Below, piece after piece: positions 17,900-26,332 of a stretch of DNA of 35,077 nucleotides. The translations under genes and the position numbers were made by a program. Source of the DNA: Syntrophus gentianae (GTDB lineage: Bacteria > Desulfobacterota > Syntrophia > Syntrophales > Syntrophaceae); contig NZ_FOBS01000031.1 in assembly GCF_900109885.1 (NCBI RefSeq), positions 1-35,077 of the forward strand, in the 5' to 3' direction. The notes under the pieces were generated by a model. It was not told the origin of the DNA. It saw nothing but the letters and a program-made list of their open reading frames with translations, and searched no databases. Position 1 is the first letter of the stretch, and every line of letters starts with the position of its first letter.

Positions 17900-18745
17900 T
17901 CAGGGCATGGTCATTTTCGGATTGATACAGACGTGCAAGGCAAAAGACTGATCGCCTACTTGAAAGATCAGTACGGCGACAGAGGTGTTCTGCAGATAGC
18001 CGATCTGGTGGCCGGGGCCGACGACGACCGAAGGCAGTGTGATTTCAAAATGATAGGGCTTACCGACAAAATCCTTTTTTGTGGAACCGCTGATCATGTT
18101 GATGATTTCACTGACCCCGTCATGAATCAATTCCGCGTCGATTGCTCCCGCGTCCATCCCCATCATTTTAGCAACAATCGTTTTTGCCAGCTCCCAATAA
18201 AAGGTGACCACGAGCGTTCCTTCTGCATTTCCGGAAAGCCCCATGATACCGGAAACGTCACCGAATATCCGGATGGTGTTTGAGAAGTAGACTTTCTTGA
18301 ATTCCACCTCTATTCCCGCCATGGTCTCCATGATATGGCAGGTATTTTTGATAAAGGGATCCAGATATTCAAATTCTTCTGTAAGAGGCTCTCGATTGGG
18401 AATCAGGTAGCCGTTGATGATATGTTTGAAGGCCGGCAAGGGATCTGACAGAGAAAGCACTTCCGTTGCTCCGGCGATCATGTAAGGCTGCGACGGGATA
18501 TCTTTTTTCCGGGCATGGATGAGAATGATGGGGATATTCTGAAAGTTGCATGCATAGCGAAGTTTGCAGATCTGCTGTACGACGTGTTCCTGATTTTTGC
18601 CCATCTCCAGAATGATCATCTGGTAGCCGTTGAGGGCGATATTGTCATGAAATGGCTCATATTGAATTTCGTCATTTTCTCCCAACAGCCCGGAAACAAC
18701 TTTTTCGACCTTTGGGCTGCAATCAATTCCAAGTATTCTCTTCAT
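17900..18745 (-). CDS. Pseudo-receiver-CheX-like phosphatase fusion
   Basis: A 281-residue protein. The first ~115 residues resemble a receiver fold (ILGIDCSPKVEKVVSGLL; MIILEMGK where the acceptor Asp should be), but the acceptor is replaced by Glu and the pocket is lost. The C-terminal half is CheX-like: DPFIKNTCHIMETMAGIEV opens the domain, and SEIINMISG carries the E-x-x-N pair (Glu213, Asn216) that CheC/CheX/FliY phosphatases use to dephosphorylate CheY-P. The ATG at 18745 is chosen because GGAG lies 9 nt upstream; an ATG at 18760 has no such site. It lies between a canonical CheY gene and the PilZ kinase on the same strand, so CheY-P is the likely substrate. Confidence 0.8.
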   Translation of the reverse strand: MKRILGIDCSPKVEKVVSGLLGENDEIQYEPFHDNIALNGYQMIILEMGKNQEHVVQQICKLRYACNFQNIPIILIHARKKDIPSQPYMIAGATEVLSLSDPLPAFKHIINGYLIPNREPLTEEFEYLDPFIKNTCHIMETMAGIEVEFKKVYFSNTIRIFGDVSGIMGLSGNAEGTLVVTFYWELAKTIVAKMMGMDAGAIDAELIHDGVSEIINMISGSTKKDFVGKPYHFEITLPSVVVGPGHQIGYLQNTSVAVLIFQVGDQSFALHVCINPKMTMP

Positions 18746-18864
18746 AGAATTAATCTCCATTTTTCTATTTCTGGTAAAAAAAAGCTGGATGGCCTGAGAA
18801 ATTCTGAGGCTTTGATCCTGGTCTAAATGAACTGTGTCTTTGATAACAATACGTTTTCACGATT

Positions 18865-19236
18865 CTAATGATTATCCAGCACAGAATGAATGGCATCCAA
18901 CAGTTTCTCCGCAGTAAAGGGCTTTGTGAGATAACCCTGAGCGCCGGCACTGAGCGCTTCCTGGATTCTGTCGTCTTCAGACTCCGTTGAGATCATCAAC
19001 ACAGGAATCTTTTTAAAACGATCATCCCTTCGCATTTTTTTTATAACGTCAAGGCCGCTCAAGATAGGCATATTCCAGTCAAGGAGCACCAAATGGATCT
19101 CGCTGGCGTTGGCTTCCAGAATATTCATGGCTTCCTGACCGTTACCAGCCTGAACAGCCTCGAAACCAATCAACGCGGTTGTCTTTTCGATAATGCCGCG
19201 TATTAAACGTGAATCATCTGCAACGATCGCTTTCAT
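18865..19236 (-). CDS. Single-domain response regulator (CheY-like)
   Basis: A 123-residue stand-alone receiver with all signature residues: Asp7-Asp8, acceptor Asp53 in LLDWNMP, Thr84 in MISTES and Lys105 in LTKPF. No output domain is present, so it works by protein-protein contact, as CheY does. GGGGG precedes the ATG. It is the first clear gene of the minus-strand signalling block, 119 nt before the pseudo-receiver-CheX gene, which is a plausible phosphatase for it. No histidine kinase is in the window. Confidence 0.93.
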   Translation of the reverse strand: MKAIVADDSRLIRGIIEKTTALIGFEAVQAGNGQEAMNILEANASEIHLVLLDWNMPILSGLDVIKKMRRDDRFKKIPVLMISTESEDDRIQEALSAGAQGYLTKPFTAEKLLDAIHSVLDNH

Positions 19237-19780
19237 CCCAATTCCCCCTTTTGCATGGTATGTTCTCTATTTTACCGCCCAATCGCTCATCGGAATTTTC
19301 TTTTTGGATAAGGACCATAAATTGATCGGCACTTCCAGATGAGACGATCAGGGAAAAAATTTCCTTATGAATCATTCCGTGTAAAATATCTTTTCCCCAT
19401 GCTATAACTGTTCCGCGGGCATGAAGCGGGCGAGTGGGGCATGCGGTCATCGAGCTGAATTGAAATCCATTTCTTCCTCCAATTCCGGGTATGTCTTGGG
19501 GTTAACAAAAAAAGGAAATAAGTTGTAAATAAAGCTGGATGTATGATGGAAATCACATTCGAAAGTCGTGAATAAACATTAAATGCGTTAAAAAAGTTTT
19601 TTTCAGAAAAGAACATAAAGAGAAAGAATGACGCTGAACGTCAATAAACAAGTCGTTTCCATCGGCTATCTCTGTGCTGTACCGATCCTGCCGGTCAGGA
19701 GAAGCTGCCTGAAAAATGGGCTGAAGATATTCATAAAGTCGTAAAGCCATTATGGAAGGGCGAAGTAGAGGGAGTCTATC
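19237..19780. other. Intergenic region with a possible broken small gene
   Basis: No gene with a recognisable family lies in these 544 nt. On the minus strand a strong ribosome site (GGAGG, 5 nt before an ATG at 19470) drives only a 7-codon frame ending TGA. That stop overlaps an ATG (19450) opening a 78-codon frame that runs into cheY. This could be a leader peptide with a coupled small gene, or a frameshifted remnant. An inverted repeat TGACG-N5-CGTCA lies at 19629-19643, about 140 nt before the cNMP-binding gene, and might be an operator. The rest is AT-rich. Confidence 0.3.
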
Positions 19781-20269
19781 ATGAACCGGTGGGAAAACAT
19801 GATTCCAACAGCATCTTCACTTGAGGAACGGGCTGAATTACTGGAGCGATGTCAATGGGTTCCGGAATTGAGCTGGCGACAGATCGAGAATCTGGCCCGT
19901 TATCTCCAGGGGGCGAAAACGGCGAGGGGTGGTACGGTTATCCGTGAAGGTTCCCGGGACGCTTTCATGTGCATTGTTGTGGAAGGGAAGGTTCACATCA
20001 TCAAGGAGGATATTGAAGGGAAGGAAAAGTTGCTTTCTGTTGTAAGCAAGGGGCAGACTTTCGGCGAGATGTCCCTGTTTGATGGGGAACCGCGCTCCGC
20101 TTCGGTCAGGGCTGCGGAAGATACGACCATGCTGATCCTGACCCTGGCGAATCTCCAGCGGCTGATGGAAGAGGCCCCCATCCTCGGAGCAAAAATCCTC
20201 TACAAGCTGGGCCGGTTGATGAGTCAGAGGCTGCGGATGACCAGCGGTAAACTGGTGGATTACATCTGA
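19781..20269 (+). CDS. Stand-alone cyclic-nucleotide-binding domain protein
   Basis: A 162-residue protein with one Crp-like cNMP-binding domain (about 35-150). The phosphate-binding cassette FGEMSLFDGEPRSASV (94-109) holds the Arg-Ser pair typical of cAMP binding. There is no helix-turn-helix or other output domain, so it is not a complete transcription factor. It may be a ligand-responsive partner for another protein. GGGAG lies 6 nt before the ATG. It converges with a receiver gene and is divergent from the signalling block. Confidence 0.88.
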   Translation: MNRWENMIPTASSLEERAELLERCQWVPELSWRQIENLARYLQGAKTARGGTVIREGSRDAFMCIVVEGKVHIIKEDIEGKEKLLSVVSKGQTFGEMSLFDGEPRSASVRAAEDTTMLILTLANLQRLMEEAPILGAKILYKLGRLMSQRLRMTSGKLVDYI

Positions 20270-20337
20270 GATCAAGTTTCCTCAAGTCTTCCTCCGTTTC
20301 TGACTTCCTGGCTGTTCGTCCAGCTTGTTCCGAACGC

Positions 20338-20700
20338 TCAGATGCCGGCCTGGAGAGGAGGCGGAATATTTTTTAGAACGGCATGCAACTCGTCTAAGGG
20401 AAAGGGCTTTCTGAAAAAGACATCCGCACCTGCCTCTTTAAACTTTTTCGCCTCCAGGCAGCCGGTGATTCCGATAATGTACATGTGAGGATATCGGAAA
20501 CAGACCTGTTTGCACAATTCAAAGCCGGTCATTTCAGGCATTTGAGCATCGGTTATGACAACATCATAGGGTTTTTGTTGCAGCATTTTCAACGCTTGCC
20601 TGCCGTTGTTCGCCTTGCCGGCGGAGTAGCCCCAAAAAGTAACGCTCGATTCCAGCAGGTCGACTGTTTCATTGTCATCATCGACGATCAGGATGTTCAT
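20338..20700 (-). CDS. Single-domain response regulator
   Basis: A 120-residue receiver with Asp7-Asp8 (IVDDDN), acceptor Asp51 in ITDAQMP, Thr79 in GITG and Lys98 in FRKPF. No output domain follows, and the C-terminus is a short Pro-rich tail (IPPPLQAG). Conserved residues suggest it is phosphorylated by a kinase from elsewhere. A GGGAT lies before the ATG. It stands alone between two plus-strand genes; its partner cannot be inferred from position. Confidence 0.92.
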   Translation of the reverse strand: MNILIVDDDNETVDLLESSVTFWGYSAGKANNGRQALKMLQQKPYDVVITDAQMPEMTGFELCKQVCFRYPHMYIIGITGCLEAKKFKEAGADVFFRKPFPLDELHAVLKNIPPPLQAGI

Positions 20701-20913
20701 GTTTTATCCCTTGTTTATGAATTTTTTACCGGTCCTTGATGCAGGAAAAATCCCCTTTATTTCCCTGGGAAATTCTCAGGTCATGTTCCTTTTAAGAGTT
20801 GAACCAATAGAATGGCCTTAAAAATTTTCCTATCAAGGAAAGACTGATTTTAGAGGTTCTATGTCCTTATTTTTTTCTAAGGGAATGGATGAGAGAAGGG
20901 GGACTGGCGGAAC

Positions 20914-21789
20914 TTGTCTACTTTAAGTTTCTTTCTTTCCTTAATCGCCGCTTTTGGGTTGGCAACGTCCGACGCCCTGACCAAGCGATTCTTCAGCGAT
21001 CGATCCGCCTATGAGATGGGGCTGATCCGCCTCGCTTATACCCTTCCCTGGCTGCTTGGCGCATCTTTCTTTGTACCCCCGGCCCGAACGGATGCGGTTT
21101 TCTGGACTTGCGTGCTGATTGCCCTTCCCCTGGAGGTGCTGGCCTTTCTGTGTTACATGAAGGCCCTGAAAGTTTCTCCCCTCTCCCTGTCGCTGCCCTT
21201 TCTGGCCTTTACGCCCGGTTTCATCCTGCTCACCGGATGGTTTATCCTGGGTGAAACAGTTCGTATGGGCGGGCTGGCAGGGATTCTTCTGATCATTGTC
21301 GGCTCTTACTGTCTCAATCTATCTTCCTTCAAGCAGGGCGTGTGGCAGCCTTTTCTGGCCGTTTTCCGGGAGCCGGGATCCCGGCTTATGCTCCTGGTTT
21401 CCTTCATCTATGCCTTTACGGCCACGCTCGGGAAGCTGGCGGTTCTCCACTCCAGCCCCAGTTATTTCGGTATTGTCTATTATCTGATCCTGACGGCCCT
21501 GATGTTTGCCGGCCTGGCCTTTTCCGGGAAGAGGCCCGATAAAATCCTGCAGACGCGAACTCCCGGGATGGCCTTGGTGCTGGGAGGGACGATGGCGGTG
21601 ACGATTTTCAGTCATATGCTGGCCATTTCATTGACCCAGGCGGCTTACATGATTGCGTTGAAGCGGACCAGTCTCGTCATCGGCGTCCTGTATGGCGCCT
21701 GGTGGTTTCGGGAAGCAAAGATCGGAGAAAGGTTGGCGGGGGCTTTGCTCATGGTGGCGGGGGTCCTGCTGATCGGCCTCTTCGGCTAG
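20914..21789 (+). CDS. EamA/DMT-superfamily transporter
   Basis: A 291-residue inner-membrane protein with about ten hydrophobic helices in two halves of five, the EamA (drug/metabolite transporter) layout. Recognisable stretches include FGLATSDALTKRFF in helix 1, ILGETVRMGGLAGILLIIVG closing the first repeat and FREAKIGERLAGALLMVAGV closing the second. The substrate could be an amino acid, nucleotide derivative or other small metabolite; sequence does not decide. The start is TTG at 20914 with AAGGGGG 11 nt upstream. No operon partner is evident. Confidence 0.85.
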   Translation: MSTLSFFLSLIAAFGLATSDALTKRFFSDRSAYEMGLIRLAYTLPWLLGASFFVPPARTDAVFWTCVLIALPLEVLAFLCYMKALKVSPLSLSLPFLAFTPGFILLTGWFILGETVRMGGLAGILLIIVGSYCLNLSSFKQGVWQPFLAVFREPGSRLMLLVSFIYAFTATLGKLAVLHSSPSYFGIVYYLILTALMFAGLAFSGKRPDKILQTRTPGMALVLGGTMAVTIFSHMLAISLTQAAYMIALKRTSLVIGVLYGAWWFREAKIGERLAGALLMVAGVLLIGLFG

Positions 21790-21857
21790 CCATGCTGCCG
21801 GGTCAGGCCGGATTTTCCTCCTCTTCCGGTATTATCGTCTGCAGGGTGGTTGCATCT

Positions 21858-22352
21858 TCACAGGTCATAGAGGGTTTCATCGATCCGGGGCTGCGCACGC
21901 CGGTTGGTTCCCCGGGTTGTTTTCTGCGCCAGGGTGAACGGTTCTTCCGAATCCAGCAGATCGCCCATTTCCTGTTCAATCTGTTCCGGATCCTCGCCGC
22001 GTTCCATGCGGCTCAGGGCTTCTTCCATCCCGCTTCCCAACTGCAGCCCGGTCATATCGGACAGTTTCCGCATCAGGCGAACCGCCTGACGGGGATCCTC
22101 CTCATCGATTCCATCCATTTCGCTGGACAGCATGTTCATAGCCTTTTCCATCCGGCCTTCGTCAAGAGGAGGCATATCCTCACTTCCCGGTTCCTCTTTG
22201 CCGCGGGTTATTTTGGCAAACACCGACATCTGGCGTTTCAGGGGAACCGTTTTGCAGGTGGGGCAGTTGGGGATCTTTTCCGTGTTGACCGTGCGGGAAA
22301 AAAAATTATAAACGGTATTGCACTGCTGACAGTAAAATTCATAAATCGGCAT
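21858..22352 (-). CDS. FmdB-type zinc-ribbon protein
   Basis: A 164-residue cytoplasmic protein. The N-terminus is an FmdB/CxxC zinc ribbon: MPIYEFYCQQCNTVYNFF with Cys8 and Cys11, then CPTC (Cys30, Cys33). The remainder is acidic and helical (EDPEQIEQEMGDLLDSEE), with no enzymatic motif. FmdB-family proteins are widespread and mostly uncharacterised; a regulatory or metal-related role is only presumed. GAGGATAGAGT precedes the ATG. It follows the M48 protease gene by 159 nt on the same strand. Confidence 0.85.
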   Translation of the reverse strand: MPIYEFYCQQCNTVYNFFSRTVNTEKIPNCPTCKTVPLKRQMSVFAKITRGKEEPGSEDMPPLDEGRMEKAMNMLSSEMDGIDEEDPRQAVRLMRKLSDMTGLQLGSGMEEALSRMERGEDPEQIEQEMGDLLDSEEPFTLAQKTTRGTNRRAQPRIDETLYDL

Positions 22353-22511
22353 ACTCTATCCTCACATCAAGGCAATTCTAAAATATTCTATTCATTTCCC
22401 ATGAAAAATCAAGCTCATGAAAGTCTTTCCTTATCGGTGGCTTGTTGCCGGCAATCGGGTCTCCCCTTTCGCATTTGTTTCTGCCGGGTACGAGTGCGTC
22501 TTTGCCGGCTT

Positions 22512-23768
22512 TCATCTCGATGGGGCCAGCAGGCGGCCGATCCGTTCCAGCAGGGGGGGGTGAGAGTAGTAGAACTGGACGTAAAGCGGATGGGGGAAGA
22601 GATTGGATAGATTATCCTTGGCAAGACGTTTCAGGGCCGAAATCATGGGGATTGCCGTACCGGTAAGGGTTCGGCTGTAGTCGTCCGCTTCCCGCTCAAA
22701 CCGGCGAAGCACCGCAGCGCCGAGGGGGTTCAAGAAAAAGAAAAAGGGGCCCACCAGGATTCCGATGAGCAGCAGCCCGGCATAAGTCACAGGCTGAGGA
22801 AAGCCGAAGGTGGCATAGAGGAGGGGCCAGGAAAGCAGGAGGGAAAAGAGATAAAATAATCCCAGCGAGGCTATTTCCATGAAGATCAACTGCTTGAGGA
22901 TGTGCCTCTTTTTCCAGTGCCCGATTTCGTGTGCCAGGACGGCCAGGATCTCCTCCGGTGGGGAGGACGCCAGGAGGGTGTCGTACAGGACAATGCGCCG
23001 GGTTTTTCCCAGACCGGTGAAGTACGCGTTGGTGTGACGGCTCCGTTTGCCTTCATCAACCTGATAAATCCCGGATACCTCCAGGCCGGCCCGATTCGCC
23101 AGGTCCATCACGGCCTCTCTCAGGTTCGTGTCCTGAATCGGTTCGTAACGGTTGAAGAGGGGGGCAATGACCACCGGGTAAAGCCAGAGCATCAACAATT
23201 GGAAGGAGGCAAACAACAGCCAGGACCAGATCCACCAGGATTCTTCTGCATAGTGGATCAGCGATAGAAAGGCCCCCCCGAGCAGGCCCATCAGAATCGT
23301 GGAAACGCCGAGGTTTTTCAGGAGGTCCGTCACCCAGAGCCGGAAGGTCATGGTGCTGAATCCGTAACGTTTTTCAATTCCGAAGGTGCGGTAAAGATCG
23401 AAGGGGATGCCGACGATGCCGCTGGCCAAGGCCAGAAAGCCGAAGAAGAGAAGACCGGACGGGACAAAGGGAAGTTTCCAGCCGGCAAGAAGGCCCGTCA
23501 GCCAAGGTAAAAGGCCGGTGAGGAGAACCGCCAGCGTGATCAGATCATCCACAATTTCCTCAAAGGTGGTGAACCGGGATGACGTCACCGTATAATCCGT
23601 CATGCGGGAAAGGGTCGCCTCATCGATTTCGTCACGAAGCATTTCCGGTACTTGTCGTCCATGACGCTGCAGATGACGGATATTGAACAGAGTCAAAAGC
23701 TCTCGAAGGAGAACGCGGAGAAGAAAAAAAGTCAGAAAGATCAACAACAAGCTATTGAACGAAATCAT
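22512..23768 (-). CDS. M48 family integral-membrane metalloprotease (Ste24/CAAX protease-like)
   Basis: A 418-residue zinc protease. The catalytic HEIGH motif is at 280-284, and a downstream Glu ligand lies in RRFEREADDY (358-360). At least six hydrophobic segments are visible, including an N-terminal helix, with a Ste24-like arrangement of helices around the catalytic domain. The stretch EGKRSRHTNAYFTGLG is strongly conserved in the family. Bacterial homologues act in membrane-protein quality control; the substrate here is unknown. GGGGG precedes the ATG. Confidence 0.9.
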   Translation of the reverse strand: MISFNSLLLIFLTFFLLRVLLRELLTLFNIRHLQRHGRQVPEMLRDEIDEATLSRMTDYTVTSSRFTTFEEIVDDLITLAVLLTGLLPWLTGLLAGWKLPFVPSGLLFFGFLALASGIVGIPFDLYRTFGIEKRYGFSTMTFRLWVTDLLKNLGVSTILMGLLGGAFLSLIHYAEESWWIWSWLLFASFQLLMLWLYPVVIAPLFNRYEPIQDTNLREAVMDLANRAGLEVSGIYQVDEGKRSRHTNAYFTGLGKTRRIVLYDTLLASSPPEEILAVLAHEIGHWKKRHILKQLIFMEIASLGLFYLFSLLLSWPLLYATFGFPQPVTYAGLLLIGILVGPFFFFLNPLGAAVLRRFEREADDYSRTLTGTAIPMISALKRLAKDNLSNLFPHPLYVQFYYSHPPLLERIGRLLAPSR

Positions 23769-24131
23769 CTGTCCCCCAATCGATCTTTCATCTCCCCCGT
23801 CCGGTCCTTTTCGGCAGGGGAGAAATTCATTGCTTTGTTATCCGCTCCTTGGAGTCCCTTCGGGTACGCCTTTGCCGTCCCCACAAGACCACCTTGATAC
23901 CATTTTTGATCCGGAATTGGAATAACCGGCTAACTGTGTAGCTTTTCTTGCTGCCGAATTGTTTTTTTAAAGGCGATTCGATATAACCTGCGGGGGCTTG
24001 CGAGCGGAACCGGAATGACGATCAAAATAAAAGGATTGAATGTTAATGAATTTGGTGACATTATTACTGTTTAATAATTTTAATTTAAATTTATCTTCAA
24101 GAGAGTGCGATTGTCACTGCTAAGGATACCA
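23769..24131. other. Divergent intergenic region between the M48 protease and the helicase
   Basis: This 363-nt region must hold promoters for both flanking genes. The last 100 nt before the helicase are very AT-rich (TAATTTTAATTTAAATTT), as in a promoter or a long leader. CCGG-N11-CCGG (about 23915-23933) is a possible weak stem. Short plus-strand frames here have no recognisable features and I treat them as chance. Confidence 0.3.
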
Positions 24132-25712
24132 ATGGAACCCAACATGGAAAATTCCGAACCCGAATTACCACCTTCAAAAGAAAGTAACTCTGATTCCCTC
24201 CGGGGAGAACCGATTCTTGAGCCAGCCAATGCCCTGGCGGAGGTCCGTCTGGAAGAATTGTCTCCGGCCATGCAGACCGCTGCAACCAACGCAGGGTGGC
24301 CTTCACTGCTGGATGTCCAGGCGAAGGCGATCCCCTATATCCTGGCCCGGCGGGATCTCATGATCCAGTCAAAAACGGGCAGTGGAAAGACGGGGGCCTA
24401 TATCCTGCCCATTCTGGAACGCATCAACCCTCGGGAAGCTGCCTGCCAGGCCCTGATTCTTGTACCGACGCGGGAACTGGCCCTTCAGGTTTCGAAAGAA
24501 GCCCTCCTGCTGAGCGGTTCTTCAGGCGTTCGAACAGCCGTCGCCTATGGTGGCGTGGGGTATAATCTCCAACTGGAGGCATTCCGGGAAGGGGCGCACC
24601 TCGTTATCGGAACGCCGGGCAGAATCCTGGATCATCTGATGCGGGGTTCACTGTCGCTGAAGAGGCTGACGATTCTGGTCTTCGACGAGGCGGACCGCAT
24701 GCTTTCCATGGGGTTTTATCCGGACATGCGGCGGATCCAGGAATTCATCCCCCGCGAAATCAACGGTTACCTGCTGTCGGCCACGTTCCCTGCGCACGTC
24801 CTTCGCCTTGCCGGGGAATTCCTGAGAAAACCGGAATTGTTGAGCTTAAGCCGGGATTCGGTCCATGTGACGGAGACGGAGCACGTTTACTATGTTGTGC
24901 CGGGAATGGGCAAGGAACGCTCTCTGGTGCGGATTATCGAAGCGGAAAATCCCGTTTCCGCCATAATCTTCTGCAACACCAAGTCCGCGGTCCATTTCGT
25001 GAGCGTCGTCCTGAAACGTTTCGGTTATGACGCCGATGAACTGAGTTCCGAACTGAGCCAGAAAGACCGGGAAAAAGTCATGGCACGGATCAAAAATGGA
25101 TACCTTCGGTTTCTGGTGGCTACGGATGTTGCTGCGCGCGGCATTGATATTCCGGATCTCTCCCATGTCATTCAGTATGAACCCCCTGAGGATCCCGAGG
25201 CCTATATTCACCGCGCCGGTCGGACCGGTCGCAAGGGGGCAAGCGGCACGGCCATTTCTCTTGTCGCCGAAATGGAGCAGTTCCGGTTGAGGGATATTGC
25301 GAAGTCCTTCAGTATCAATCTCCAGGAGCGGACTCTACCTGGCGACGAGGAAGTGGAAACCATCGTGTCTCAGCGGGTGACCGCTCTGCTGGAGGCCAAG
25401 CTGAGGATGCGCGATCAGCTGCAGGTGGAACACATGCAGCGCTTTCTCCCTCTGGTTAAGAGCCTGCTGCAGAATGAAGAAGAAATGGCCCTGATCGCCA
25501 TGCTTCTGGATGATTTTTACCAGACAACCCTGAACACGCCGCCCCCTCAGCCGCCTGAACTGCGTCCATCGACCGCAGCCGAGAAGGAGCCCCACCCCGG
25601 CTCCGTTTCTGATGAAAAGAAAAAGCGGCGGCGACGGAAGTCTTCCCGAAGCTCTACCCAGAAGACATCGGAAAGCGAGGCACCGGCTGAAGCAACTGAG
25701 AAGGACGGATAG
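24132..25712 (+). CDS. DEAD-box ATP-dependent RNA helicase
   Basis: A 526-residue RNA helicase. Motifs in order: Q-motif region LLDVQAKAIP, motif I SKTGSGKT (80-87), Ia PTRELALQV, GG, TPGR, motif II DEAD (185-188), motif III SAT (216-218), motif V ARGID, and motif VI HRAGRTGR (360-367). The tail is highly basic (KKKRRRRKSSRSS), suited to non-specific RNA binding. Expected roles are ribosome assembly or mRNA turnover. The frame also opens at a GTG (24105), but the ATG at 24132 has AAGGA 5 nt upstream and is preferred. The N-terminal ~35 residues are acidic and unconserved. Confidence 0.93.
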   Translation: MEPNMENSEPELPPSKESNSDSLRGEPILEPANALAEVRLEELSPAMQTAATNAGWPSLLDVQAKAIPYILARRDLMIQSKTGSGKTGAYILPILERINPREAACQALILVPTRELALQVSKEALLLSGSSGVRTAVAYGGVGYNLQLEAFREGAHLVIGTPGRILDHLMRGSLSLKRLTILVFDEADRMLSMGFYPDMRRIQEFIPREINGYLLSATFPAHVLRLAGEFLRKPELLSLSRDSVHVTETEHVYYVVPGMGKERSLVRIIEAENPVSAIIFCNTKSAVHFVSVVLKRFGYDADELSSELSQKDREKVMARIKNGYLRFLVATDVAARGIDIPDLSHVIQYEPPEDPEAYIHRAGRTGRKGASGTAISLVAEMEQFRLRDIAKSFSINLQERTLPGDEEVETIVSQRVTALLEAKLRMRDQLQVEHMQRFLPLVKSLLQNEEEMALIAMLLDDFYQTTLNTPPPQPPELRPSTAAEKEPHPGSVSDEKKKRRRRKSSRSSTQKTSESEAPAEATEKDG

Positions 25713-26332
25713 GAATTTACCCAAAAGAATTTCTCCACCGGCCGTATCCGCTTAACCTGAAAACCCCGATTCTGCTGAAGGTGGCTCTGACCCGATTGTT
25801 GCCGTGTCGATTGTCCGGATGCGTGACCTCCTCGCCTCCTCGCATGCTTTGGTATCCAGTGTTTCCTTCCCAGGCACATCCTGTTAAATCCCCTCCAGGC
25901 GGGCAGTTTGTTGCGCTGTAAGTGAAAATCCTCATTGAAATGGCGGCTGTTTTGAGCAAGGGCACGGAAGCTGCAAACTTATAGTAAAGATGATGCCGGA
26001 TTCCGGGCGAGTACTTCCAATTCCAGATCAGAGTGCACCCTTCGTTGTCTTTCACGATCGGCATAACCCATACAGCAAGGGATGAAGGTTACCAGACCCT
26101 CGTTGTGAAAAGAGGGGACAGTAGGCGGAATTTCCAGGGATTTTATTTTCAGGTCAGGGGAAAAACGTTATGCAGGAAATTCATTCCAATTCCAGTGCAA
26201 AAAGGAAGGCAACGCGGCAAGGCACAGACGGGACAGGCCTGCGGCAGTGTACGCCGAGGAGCCGGTTAACGAAGTTGACGAATCAAGCCCGTGAATTTGA
26301 AATTGGAATAATGCGATTTTCGAGGTGACACG
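25713..26332. other. 620-nt non-coding region before the methyltransferase/reductase gene
   Basis: No frame here looks like a real gene; frames of 115 codons (minus, 25717-26064) and 78 codons (plus, 26033-26269) lack family features or good ribosome sites. The 12-mer TTCCAATTCCAG occurs twice (26015-26026, 26184-26195), and its core recurs inverted at 26301-26309, close to the start of the next gene. I found no match to SAM, SAH or cobalamin riboswitch consensus, although such a switch might be expected here. It may be decayed mobile DNA plus a long leader. Confidence 0.35.

Noticed and set aside
23652-23925. Two plus-strand frames of 80-81 codons
   Set aside because: They overlap the start of the M48 protease gene antisense and have no recognisable features; chance frames.
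26200-26332. SAH or cobalamin riboswitch before the methyltransferase gene
   Set aside because: A GCCGAGGAGC stretch recalls the SAH aptamer, but the rest of the conserved core and the pairing pattern are missing, and no B12-box was found.
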